64,000 nt of DNA, taken from positions 49,243,323 to 49,307,322 of the forward strand of contig BTPG01000004.1 in NCBI GenBank assembly GCA_036245525.1, written 5' to 3'. Positions 35,154 through 44,248 of the stretch are shown in pieces (the stretch's first letter is position 1; each line of letters starts with the position of its first letter). The translations under genes were made by a program, and so were the position numbers. Below the pieces are notes generated by a model. It was given only the letters and a program-made list of their open reading frames with translations. It was not told where the DNA came from and made no database searches. The DNA comes from Semisulcospira habei. Lineage: Eukaryota > Mollusca > Gastropoda > Semisulcospiridae.

Positions 35154-35615
35154 GCAGCTCCAAGGGCGAAAATCCCATTATTTTCTCAAAATCATTACTG
35201 ATGACATTACTACTAGGAAGCTTCGCTTAGCATATAACTCAGTTTTAGCCCCCAAACCTTTGTTGTGTCCCTCACAACAGGGGAGGCAACCCAAGGGTGT
35301 CGTTACCAGGATACCCCAAGTAGCCTCCCATGCCACTATCCGGTGGCACACTCACCCCTTTCCCGCCAGTATTTTCGCTTAGCTCACCTAGACCGGTCGT
35401 GTGCATCTCGTGTGCTCCGACTGTTTGGTGTGAACTCTTCTTCGTGGATTTACTTTGGGATTCTATCGGACTTGTGTGAAAAAGAGAAAAAAGAAAGGAT
35501 TCCTCTATGGTTGTGTGTTGGTTTCTTGGTTCAGAGGATTACTTCGTGTTGGGTCTTGTAGAGTACGGGCATTGGGACTTGGCAAGGTAAAGCTTCGGTT
35601 ACTGCCTCAGCTGGC

Positions 35616-36017
35616 GTGTTACCGGGCGGCGGCATTGACCAAATAATATGTATGCGACCGACCGGGAACTCGGACCCTCACAGGAGGCTCCGAGCGCTCG
35701 CAAGGGCCTTTGTCTGCTTATGTTACAGTGCTCAGGTGAGGACCGGCACCAAGTGTGGCGATTTCCAGTGGCCTAGTGATGCGCACGATGTCTGCCTACC
35801 CTGCCTGGGCTGTTCCTCCAGTCGACCTTGCATCCTATGCGCGACGTGGAAGGAAGAACTATGGTCGCAGCTGTGGCCGTTCTACCGGAAACAGAGACCG
35901 GCATGCAAGCTTGTAGCGACCGCAGCCTTGGAAGTAAAGCAGAGGATAGCCATTTCAGACATCGTGTGCTTGTCGGCGCAAAAGGGTCCTGCTGCCCCCA
36001 CAGGTGCCACGTACTGA
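35616..36017 (+). pseudogene. DIRS ORF1 N-terminal cysteine-rich segment
   Basis: Reads TKCGDFQWPSDAHDVCLPCL, then GCSSSRPCILCATWKEE and LWPFYRKQRPA. The Cys/His spacing resembles a small zinc-binding module and is conserved in copy 1 near 5940-6060. The frame closes at 36017 and ORF1 coding continues in other frames. Confidence 0.65.
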
Positions 36018-36453
36018 GCTGCCACGTCCTAAGCTGACGATTGAGCCTATAAGCAGCTGACGAGACTTGCCATCCTGTCTAGCACCGAGAGCTCCTATGC
36101 GCCTTCGGGTAAGAGATATGCTTTTCTGTGGTTCGCCACCCAATGATAACAGGCATTGAGAGCTCGGTCCCCCCGCAAGGATTATGTTGGGTCGCGCACA
36201 CGCCCTCCCGGCAGCAGACGCGGGCGACCACCCTCTGAGAAAATAGCGCCCTCCTGCCGTAGGTCGGACCAGCGCCTGGACAGAGCCGCACTTTCGGGGC
36301 ACCTCTCAGAGTGGGACTGGAGATTAAGCCGCTGGCACGACAAGCTACGGAATCGGACTTCGGGGTCCCGAGATAGAGAGTGGAGCCACAGGCGATCAAC
36401 CGACACTGACAGCCGTCTTCGGGTTGGTACTAGTTAGTCAGTGCAATTAGCTG

Positions 36454-37725
36454 ATGAGATGTGTTGCCTTTTCGAGGGCAGACCCCGAAGCACAACCCTC
36501 CCGTTTTGCATACGCAGTGAGGGATTCCCAACGTTTTCGGTCTTCGCGATCGAAGGAGCGATTACAGCGCGTGGGGACTGCGCGCTTCAGATGCCGTACT
36601 CGTGGTGACGTCTCATCTTCCCTCTCCTCTTCGCTGGACCGGCGGACAAGTTCAGGCGTGTTGCGGCAACAGACCTCGTCTCGACCCCGGGCTTCAGAGA
36701 CACCCGCTAGGAGCAGCAGATCTTCGGGCCAGGCTGGCAGGGACCGCTCTACAGCAGATCTTCGGGCCAGGCTGGCAGGGACCGCTCTACAGCAGATCTT
36801 CGGGCCAGGCTGGCAGGGACCGCTCTACAGCAGATCTTCGGGCCAGGCTGGCAGGGACCGCTCTACAGCGGAGACGCAGCTTCGACGTCAGCGCCGAGAT
36901 CACTCGGATGGCAGCCGATGGACGGAGGCGGCATCCCTGCGACTCCGACGCAGCCCACGTCGACAGACCGCGGACCACGGGTACAGCCTTTCTCCAGGGA
37001 CTCCTCTTCGCTCAGTGCTCAGACCGGTGGCGTCAGCCACATCTCAGCGCGCGGCGGAGGACTCGGTGTCAGCCCTGGGAGAGGACGACGAGAGACCTAC
37101 TTCAACTGGTGGGCATTCACCTATCTCCACCATCTCCGTTGACGCAGCTCGGACTTCACTTTCTCGCCAAGCGTTGGATGAGGCGTCCCGTCTCATCGCG
37201 TCCTTTCTCCCGCCGGAGCACTGTCCCCCGTCTGCGCCTTTGAAGAGGAAGGCCACGGCGATGGTTGACACACCGCAGCAGCCCAAGCGCTCCAAGTCTC
37301 TACCTCAACCGGCAGGCTTCCGGGGCCTAGCGGAGGCGTTCTCGGCACACCTGCGTACTGACAGCTTCTCAGACACAAGATGGCCAGAGGGGATGGATAT
37401 TAACTTCCGTCAGCAGTGGTATGCAGGTCACTCCCAGACGTTTTCCTGTGCCCTCCCGGCGGTGGACAAGGACGCGTTGGTGCAGGGAGGGCTCAGCCAG
37501 TGTTCACTGACACGAGGATTGGACAAGACAGCTTCCTTGGTCCGCAACTCTCTGGCGTGTATGGGATTCCTGGAGATGGCGACACAGTCGGTAGTCAAGC
37601 GTTTGGAGAACACCTGGGACCTTTCGGCTTCAGTTCCCCTGCGAGAGATCCACATGGTGCTGGTGGCGGCGGACAGGGAGGCGTTTCTTTCTTCGGCCAA
37701 CGCCTTGGCGGCGGCCTCCATCTGA
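36454..37725 (+). CDS. DIRS ORF1 (gag-like) main segment
   Basis: Uninterrupted frame of 423 codons (non-AUG-proximal start uncertain). It is Arg/Ser-rich at first, then carries a 38-bp DNA repeat read in successive frames (36717-36868), then SVSALGEDDERPTS, KRSKSLPQPAGFRGLAEAF, WYAGHSQTFSCALP and LVRNSLACMGFLEMAT. The last blocks match copy 1, which shows that they belong to the element's protein. It is presumed to be the nucleocapsid-like protein of DIRS elements. Confidence 0.75.
   Translation: MRCVAFSRADPEAQPSRFAYAVRDSQRFRSSRSKERLQRVGTARFRCRTRGDVSSSLSSSLDRRTSSGVLRQQTSSRPRASETPARSSRSSGQAGRDRSTADLRARLAGTALQQIFGPGWQGPLYSRSSGQAGRDRSTAETQLRRQRRDHSDGSRWTEAASLRLRRSPRRQTADHGYSLSPGTPLRSVLRPVASATSQRAAEDSVSALGEDDERPTSTGGHSPISTISVDAARTSLSRQALDEASRLIASFLPPEHCPPSAPLKRKATAMVDTPQQPKRSKSLPQPAGFRGLAEAFSAHLRTDSFSDTRWPEGMDINFRQQWYAGHSQTFSCALPAVDKDALVQGGLSQCSLTRGLDKTASLVRNSLACMGFLEMATQSVVKRLENTWDLSASVPLREIHMVLVAADREAFLSSANALAAASI
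36717..36868. repeat. 38-bp tandem repeat inside DIRS ORF1 (4 units)
   Basis: Four essentially identical units beginning AGCAGATCTTCGGGCC and ending GACCGCTCTAC. Because 38 is not a multiple of three, successive units are read in three different frames, giving SSGQAGRDRS, DLRARLAGTAL and QIFGPGWQGPLY in turn. Confidence 0.95.
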
Positions 37726-37845
37726 GACCTGATGTGATAGACGATGCCCCTCTCTACCAGTTACAGTGAAGTCACTGTTGCGGCAGATGCCCGTGGGGGG
37801 AACTCTGCTGTTCAGACTTGACTCTGGTTCTCCCGCCGATTCCTG

Positions 37846-39590
37846 TTGGGTCGGCGGGAGGCTAGCTCTTTACAGCAGCGCGTGGCGGCAGCTGGTTATG
37901 GACGACTCATGGTTCTGTCAACTGTCACGGAGGGCCTGCTGATCTCCTTCCAGTCGCCCCCCCCCCCCCACCCCCCCCCCCCCCCCCGCCCGTTGAGATA
38001 CTCACCCCTGTGGACGCGAGTACCAGGAGAGCAGGACAAGGCGACAGCTTTGCAGGGCGAGATGACGGCCCTGTTACAGAAGGAGGCCACGGAGGTGGTT
38101 TTACGTCCCGACTCCCCGGCATTCTACAGTCGACTCTTGCTCGTCCCCAAGCCCGGAGGGAAATGGCGACCGATTATCGACCTTTCGGCCCTAAACAAGT
38201 TTATTTCAGCCCCGCACTTCCGGATGGAGACAGCCAGAGCTTTTTGGGCGGCAGTGCGACCCCAGGACTTCGCAGTGAGCCTCGACCTAGCGGATGCGTA
38301 TCTGCATGTACAATCCATCCGGCGTCGCAGCCTTTCCTGCGCTTCGTCTTCCACGGGGTAGTTTCCAGGTTCGGGCCCTACCTTTCGGACTGAACCTCAG
38401 CCCATGGGTCTTCACCAGGATTAGTCAGTGTGGTGGCAAGGTTCCGGCAAGCGGCTTCCAGCCCGACGTCCAACTTTCTGGACGACCTGCTTTTACGGAA
38501 CCAGATAGCGAGGGTTTGGAGACCGACAGAGATGCCCTGCTGACTCTGCTCCCTCGCCTAGGTTCCTGGTCAACGGTACGGAGGCAAGTCCGACGTGGTA
38601 CCTTCTCGCCGGTTTGTCCACCTAGGCATGGAATTCCTGAGCGACATCAAACGGGTACGACTACCAGTATAACGGATACAGAGCATAGTGGAAGCGTCAC
38701 TCGGAGAGTCTCACGCGGAAGCTCTCCTGGCCAGGGCCTGGCTCCGACTGTTAGGCCTGCTAAGCGCGGCAGCGGATCTTCTTCCTCTAGGCAGACTCTA
38801 CGCTCGGCCGATTCAGCTTCATCTGCTCCTGCACTGGCGCCCTCCTCGGGCGATCTAGCGACCTTGGTTCCGGTGACGGAGTTTGTACAGTCTCATCTCC
38901 AGTGTTGGTCGGACAGTGCTTGGCTGGCATCGGGGATACCCCTTTTCTTCCCTCCTCCTCAGCTTTCCATCTGCACGGATGCGAGCCGCTCAGGCTGGGG
39001 GTCCCTTCTACTGCCGGAGTTCGCCTCTACCTCGGGCAGCTGGACGGAAGATCAGACCGGCAGACATATCAACTGGTTGTAGATGAAGGTGGTGTGGCTG
39101 GCGCTCATCGTTTGGGAAGAACGACTCGCACAAAGGGATGTGCTGGTTCTTTCTGACAACTCGATGGTCGTGGCCTACATTCAGAACCAGAGGGGAAAGC
39201 GCGCACCCTCCCTCTGCATCCTCGTGTACCAAGTCCTCCTGTGGTGCAGGGATCGGGGCATTACCCTGCGGGCGCGACACATTCCAGGCCATCTCAATGT
39301 TCTAGCAGACTCTCTCTCGCGACGAGACCAGATGTTACACACAGAGTGGTCGCTTCGCCCGGATATCTTCCAGCTACTCTGCGCCCGTTGGGAGACGCCC
39401 ATGATCGACCTCTTCGCCACAAGATGGAACAGCAAGCTGCCACTGTTCGTCTCCCCCGTACCGGATCCACAAGCCGGGGCCGTAGACGCACTCTCCATCC
39501 CGTGGGACGGACTCCTGGCGTACGCTTTTCCTCCCACAGTGCTAGTGCCAAGGTCCTTCAGAAACTCAGGGGCAGCAATACGATTCTGAT
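37846..39590 (+). pseudogene. DIRS reverse transcriptase/RNase H, copy 2
   Basis: RT blocks: ATEVVLRPDSPAFYSRLLLV, PKPGGKWRPIIDLSALNKFI, SLDLADAYLHV (motif A), then after a frameshift near 38330 ALPFGLNLSPWVFTR and FLDD (motif C, 38475-38486). RNase H blocks: LVLSDNSMVVAYIQNQ, RARHIPGHLNVLADSLSRRD, and the C-terminal DLFATRWNSKLPLFVSP and DALSIPWDGLLAYAFPP. A long interrupted poly-C tract lies at 37957-37987. At least three frame changes inactivate it. Confidence 0.88.
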
Positions 39591-39689
39591 CCTAGTGGCC
39601 CCTTTCAGCTGGTCCAAGCGCTGGACCACAGATCTCTTGGCCCTCGCGACGGACTCACCACTGGCTCTTCCCACACCGAGTACGATGCT

Positions 39690-40826
39690 CAAGCAGCTCA
39701 GGCTACAGCTGTTCCTTCCATGCCCAGAGCGACAGATGTTACACGCTTGGAGATTGTCCGGCAGGCCATCGCAGCAAGAGGCTTTTCAGGTGCTGCAGTG
39801 GAAGCGATCTCTGCAGCCCGGAGGGTCTCCACTCGTAAAGTCTTCGAAGGAGGTGGCGAGTCCTCCAGTCGTGGTGCGCGGCGGAGTGGCTTTCCCCCAC
39901 GGACCTGACTAACCCCCAGTTGGCCGAGTTCTTCCTGTGGCTTTTTTTTCAAGCAGAACCTAGCCCCCATCACCTTCCGGGGTTACCTGGCGATGGTGGC
40001 AGACACGTACCGACACCTGGGTCGGCCGGTTCCAGGAGCGTGCAAAGACTTGGCAGATTTTATGTCTCACTTCGATCTGCAGCATCTGGCCTCACGTTCG
40101 TTGGTCCCACGCTGGGACCTGTCCTGGGTGCTCACCTGGCCCAACTCCGAGAGATTCGAGCTCCTACCTTAGCACGCCTGGGAGACCTAACCAGGAAGAG
40201 CTGCTTGCACTTGCCACAGCATCTCGTGTTGTGAGATACATGTCTTTTCGATGCGACCCTCCTATCTCCAACGCAGGACCAATGGTTCGGTGCAGCTGCT
40301 TACGGATCCTGCCTTCTTGGCAAAGAACCGCTTTCCAGCGTCAGCGCCGCAAGTCGGGTTCGTCCGACCTCTCTGGGCCACGGACCAGCCACGGGACTCC
40401 CGCCTACAGGACCCTGTCAAGGCCCTTAAAGTGTACCTGCGCAGAACTAAGCCACTAAGTCAAGGGCGCTCGTGCTTTTTCCTGCCCTTGACTCCGGGCA
40501 GACGAGACATATCGGCGCAAACAATCTCCTCCTGGCTACGCTGGATGATTCGGTCGGCGTACAAAGAGCTCGCCAGAGCAAGCTAAACGATGCGCATCCG
40601 GGCTCATGAAGTCCGAGCAGTGGCAGCGGGCATCGCCTTTGACCGAAACTGTGCAGTGAGGGATATTGTGGCAGCCGTAGCCGGTGGGCGGGCCGAGTCT
40701 ACCCTCGCCCGGTTCTACCTAGGAGACCTATCCGACCAGCGCACCAACCTTGGCCTTGTGGGGGATATCTCGGCCGCGCAGCACTCCCTCCCGGCGCCTC
40801 AGGCGCCATACGTAACGCCTAGCTAA
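39690..40826 (+). pseudogene. DIRS tyrosine recombinase, copy 2
   Basis: Blocks: LEIVRQAIAARGFSGAAVEA, RVSTRKVFEG, FRGYLAMVADTYRHLG-like, QDPVKALKVYLRRTKPLSQG, RAHEVRAVAAGIAFDRN (H-x-x-R), and STLARFYLGDL with the Tyr, ending near AQHSLPAPQAP. A stop at 40584 and frame changes near 39900, 39960 and 40230 disrupt it. Confidence 0.85.
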
Positions 40827-41262
40827 AATTGTCGGGAGTGGGCGCGTAGGGAGGGGCCTCGATAGTTCGCGCCTTAGCGCGGGCATGGGGAGGTGTACTA
40901 AGCTTGTGGCACCCTCCGCCTATTCGCCATTCTTTCTAGTAGTAATGTCATCGGTAATAATTTTGAGAAAATAAATGAATTTTTCTCTAAAATGTACTTT
41001 TTCGAAAAATACTTACCGATGACATTACTCAGAGGTCCCTCCCTCCGCTTGCCGCAGTAGAGCTAAGTCTCAGATACTGACTGGCGGGAAAGGGGTGAGT
41101 GCGCCACCGGATAGAGTGGCATGGGCGGCTACTCGGGGAATCCTGGTAACAACACCCGTTGTGAGGGACACAACAAAGTTTTTGGAGCTAAAATTGATAT
41201 GCTAAGCGAAGCTTCCTAGTAGTAATGTCATCGGTAAGTATTTTTCGAAAAAATACATTTTA

Positions 41263-41690
41263 GAGAAAAATTCATACTTTTGGATTTAGCCTCTGACAAT
41301 TACAATACAGGAGATAGATTGACCATGATAGGTAGTTGAATGGTAGCGCTTGAACAGCTTGGCGTCCGTAGGCATAATTCTGGCACCGCCCTTGAACTAT
41401 CATTGATCGGTGTCCTCGTGTGGTGTGTCAGCGTTCAATGTGTTCAGTTGTTACATATCCTGTGTACGAACACACTCACACACACATACACTCACACACA
41501 CGCAGTCATACAAGCAATCCATGCACGCGCTAAGACGGAAAGAAAAATGGAGACAAATAACTGTTACATGAAGTCTTTAATCAAAGCACATTGCGATGCA
41601 TGAAGCCATGGGACACATCCTGTATATTACGCAAAATATCTTATAAATAATAAACACAGATGTGCACTGACCGGGGGGGGGGGGGGGGGG
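41263..41690. other. Degraded family A/B element, CA repeat, poly-G
   Basis: Decayed foldback pieces at about 41287-41420 (GATAGATTGACCATGATAGG, CTTGAACTATCATTGATCGG), a CA-rich stretch at about 41466-41510 and a 20-base poly-G run immediately before the SINE. Confidence 0.65.
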
Positions 41691-42099
41691 GCGGTCCGTG
41701 GCGCAGTGGTTAAGGCGCCTGCCACCAATGCCAAGGGTGCGAGGTTCGATACCGGGTTCCGGCGTTGGACTTTTCTCCTCTGGTAAGTGTCACCGTTAAT
41801 TCGGGCGGACTGTCGGGGGTTCTTTCTCCGGGTACTCCGGTTCTTCCACCCCCACCCCCCACACTTTGGTACCTGTCTCAGGCCACTTTACAAAATTTCA
41901 AATACAAGCGATCAAAAATCTCTGTAACTTCAGTAGCTGACTGGCCCTTCGTTTGTCTTGTACTGTGTTTGTCTTAAATGGCGTAAATCCGTGTCTGTTT
42001 CGTGAGTGTGTGTGTTGGGTTTCAGGCGCGGGCGCTTTGAGTCGATTTCCCCAAAATTGAGAAAAAGCGCCTATATAATAACGGTATTATTATTATTAT
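41691..42099 (+). mobile_element. tRNA-derived SINE, copy 2
   Basis: Nearly the same sequence as the copy at 600-1021, with intact A box (TGGCGCAGTGG) and B box (GGTTCGATACC). It ends CGCCTATATAATAACGG and (TTA)n. Confidence 0.9.
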
Positions 42100-42116
42100 A
42101 AAGCTCTAGATGTCGT

Positions 42117-42188
42117 TATCCCAATGCGCAAAAGGTCATCGGGCTGATGTCAGGCCGCCGTGCGCCGATGGCCTTTTGCGCATTGGGA
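42117..42188. repeat. Family G foldback element
   Basis: ATCCCAATGCGCAAAAGG folds on CCTTTTGCGCATTGGGAT with CATCGGGCTGA / CGCCGATGG inner stem. Confidence 0.85.
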
Positions 42189-42363
42189 TCGGACCGAGGC
42201 ATAGGTGCCTGACGCGTGCGTGTTGGGGAAAATGAGGTATCTTTACGTTTTCTGAGAGTCGGCCGCTGAGCGCATGTGTGCCGTGCGCGTGGGAGATTAC
42301 TTGAAGAAACCACCCGGCAAGGGCTCGTGTCCGGCGTCAGCCGCGCGTCAATAAAAAGGATAC

Positions 42364-42600
42364 TTAACCCGGCCATTCCCTCTTGATACACCTTGCATGA
42401 AATAAATGTGGGGCAGTTCAAGGGTGGCAGTGTTGGAATAGTTTGGCGCCCATAGGCGCCAGGATATTCCGGCACCACCCTTAAGCTAAAACTGAATGGT
42501 TGATCTGTCTCCTAATCTCAGTGCGAAGCAGCCTTCTCTGATAGGACAACACAAAACTCATTAAATTTGAGAACTTTCAGCCTCAGGATTTAATGGGTTA
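42364..42600. repeat. Family B foldback element
   Basis: TTAACCCGGCCATTCCC to CAGGATTTAATGGGTTAG. Inner stem GGAATAGTTTGGCGCC / GGCGCCAGGATATTCC. Confidence 0.8.
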
Positions 42601-43433
42601 GTATACTACCGACAGAGAACAAGGGCACGAAATTCTTACCATAACTTCGATTTCTTCTCAGTCCCTATGCAGAAACCGTATTTCGTGGGTACCGGTACTG
42701 TCTTTGGTACAACGCACTTAGGACTCGGGACCCTTTTCTTACTGCAAATGTAAATTCATGAACTTGAGCAAAACCCGCCAGTATACCTTCAAAGGAAACA
42801 CACACATGTTTAGACTCAACTAGTGGCAGCGCTGAATCGAGTCATCTGAATTTTATTTTTATCTTCATGATGTAAAACTTGAAAACCTGAACACAACACA
42901 ACATCGTATGGTATCAATTTACATGCATTATTTAATAGTATTATGTACTTTTTTAGAACTGACTTAGTTTCCGTTCTTCAGTGCCAAGTCCGTCTGCCTG
43001 ACTAACTATTGGGCCTGCATTTCGTGAAAATAATCTGAAAAGCCAATCCGGTGGCAACAGGGGGAGAATACCGAAGTTAAGACAAGAGTTGTGTCCCTGA
43101 CTCGAGTGTCAGGACTATACTGTCTGTGATGGGCTACACATTTTAGTATTATATTGACGCTCAGAGTCAGGGGAACAACTCTTGCCATAACTTCGGTTTT
43201 CTCCCCCTGTGGTGTCAAAACATCTGACCTACGTCATTGAGGGATCATCACATGAAGTTTAAGTACACCGGCTCGCGTGTTGACATTTCCATCAATGCAT
43301 TTCCGTCCGTCTGCGAGATCAGTCATTAGAGGATGAAGCTTGGCCATCAAACTATAGCAGCTGGTATGTGATCAGATAGTGTTCAGTAAAAAAAGGCTTA
43401 CACTTATGATGGCAATTATGTACAAGTGAACAC
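42601..43433. other. Intergenic DNA with one hairpin
   Basis: A long-armed palindrome near 43062-43205 pairs GGGGGAGAATACCGAAGTTA and CAAGAGTTG with CAACTCTTG..TAACTTCGG and TTTTCTCCCCC. Otherwise nothing recognised. Confidence 0.6.
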
Positions 43434-43560
43434 ACCAACCCATTTAGCCCCTGAGTTCAGTGACGCACTACAATATGACAGAAGATGGATCGACCATGAT
43501 AGGCGCCAATGAGCTAATCTTGTATTATCCTTGACTTATCTGGTCGATCTATCTCCTCAG
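43434..43560. repeat. Family A foldback element, decayed
   Basis: AACCCATTTAGCCCC, GGATCGACCATGATAGGCGCC, TTATCTGGTCGATCTATCTCC. Inner left arm deleted. Confidence 0.65.
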
Positions 43561-43909
43561 GGGCGGATCAGTTACCTCGAGGCGTTGGGGGGGGGGGGGG
43601 GCAACTTTTCGTTTGTTGGGCCGGCAACCTGACCGTCACAAAAGACCTCCCCGTCGCTAGACCTTCTTCTATTGGCCGAAGAGCCGGGGGAGGGGGTGGG
43701 ATGGGGTGGGTGGGGGGGTTACAAGAAGGCGTGTGTATGTCAACACTCTTGCCACTCGCCAAAATATCAAACAACGGGGTGGGGGAAGGGGAGTAGCGTG
43801 CGTGTGTGTGCCGAAACTAGTCGCCCAAAAATCCAATTTTAGGGTGTGTATGGTGGGGGGGGAGGGGGGGGGACTTTGTTCTGTATTACAGAAGTCTTCG
43901 CCGAGTCCC

Positions 43910-43973
43910 AATGCGCAAAAGGCCACCGGGCTGACGTCAGCCGACGTCGGCCCGATGGCCTTTGCGCACTGGG
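43910..43973. repeat. Family G foldback element
   Basis: TCCCAATGCGCAAAAGGCCA pairs with TGGCCTTTGCGCACTGGG around a CTGACGTCAG / CCGACGTCGG core. Confidence 0.85.
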
Positions 43974-44149
43974 TTCTTTATCATAATCCTGTGTGGTATG
44001 CACATTTGTCCGGACAACTCGGATTCCGCAGAAGGGGTCTCAGTTCTGTCGAAGCTAAGTCGGTGACGAGATCGTACATTCTATGTGAATACTACGTGAC
44101 GGGGCCGTCCGTGAATTCAGTTCTCTGAGACGGGACGTGATCGTCGTCA

Positions 44150-44248
44150 CTACGTGACGTAAGCGATGACCTGTCTTTCCTCTGAGTCACCCTCGGCAGG
44201 TTTCGTGGATTTCCGCTTGTCAGTGAAGAAGGTGCGAAGCGCGATCAC
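44150..44248 (-). CDS. TMED exon 5: cytosolic tail and stop
   Basis: Acceptor AAATCGGAGCAG. It reads VIALRTFFTDKRKSTKPAEG and then DSEERQVIAYVT before TAG. The Gly-Gln-Val..LR-x-FF-x-D-K-R arrangement is the p24 signature. The tail is longer than usual after DKR. Confidence 0.85.
   Translation of the reverse strand: MIALRTFFTDKRKSTKPAEGDSEERQVIAYVT

Larger units (their letters stand above)
35175..41262 (+). mobile_element. DIRS-type retrotransposon, near full-length but decayed (copy 2)
   Basis: Inverted terminal repeats lie at about 35185-35400 and 41050-41240. They share ATGACATTACTACTAGGAAG, the GCGAAGC/GCTTCGC segment and GTTGTGTCCCTCACAAC. The internal complementary region at about 40935-41035 repeats the AATGTCATCGGTAA end. 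Order: Cys-rich ORF1, RT/RNase H, tyrosine recombinase. Its terminal block differs from copy 1 (AATGTCATC against CATGTCATC), so it is a related but distinct subfamily. Frameshifts in RT and recombinase make it inactive as it stands. Confidence 0.9.
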
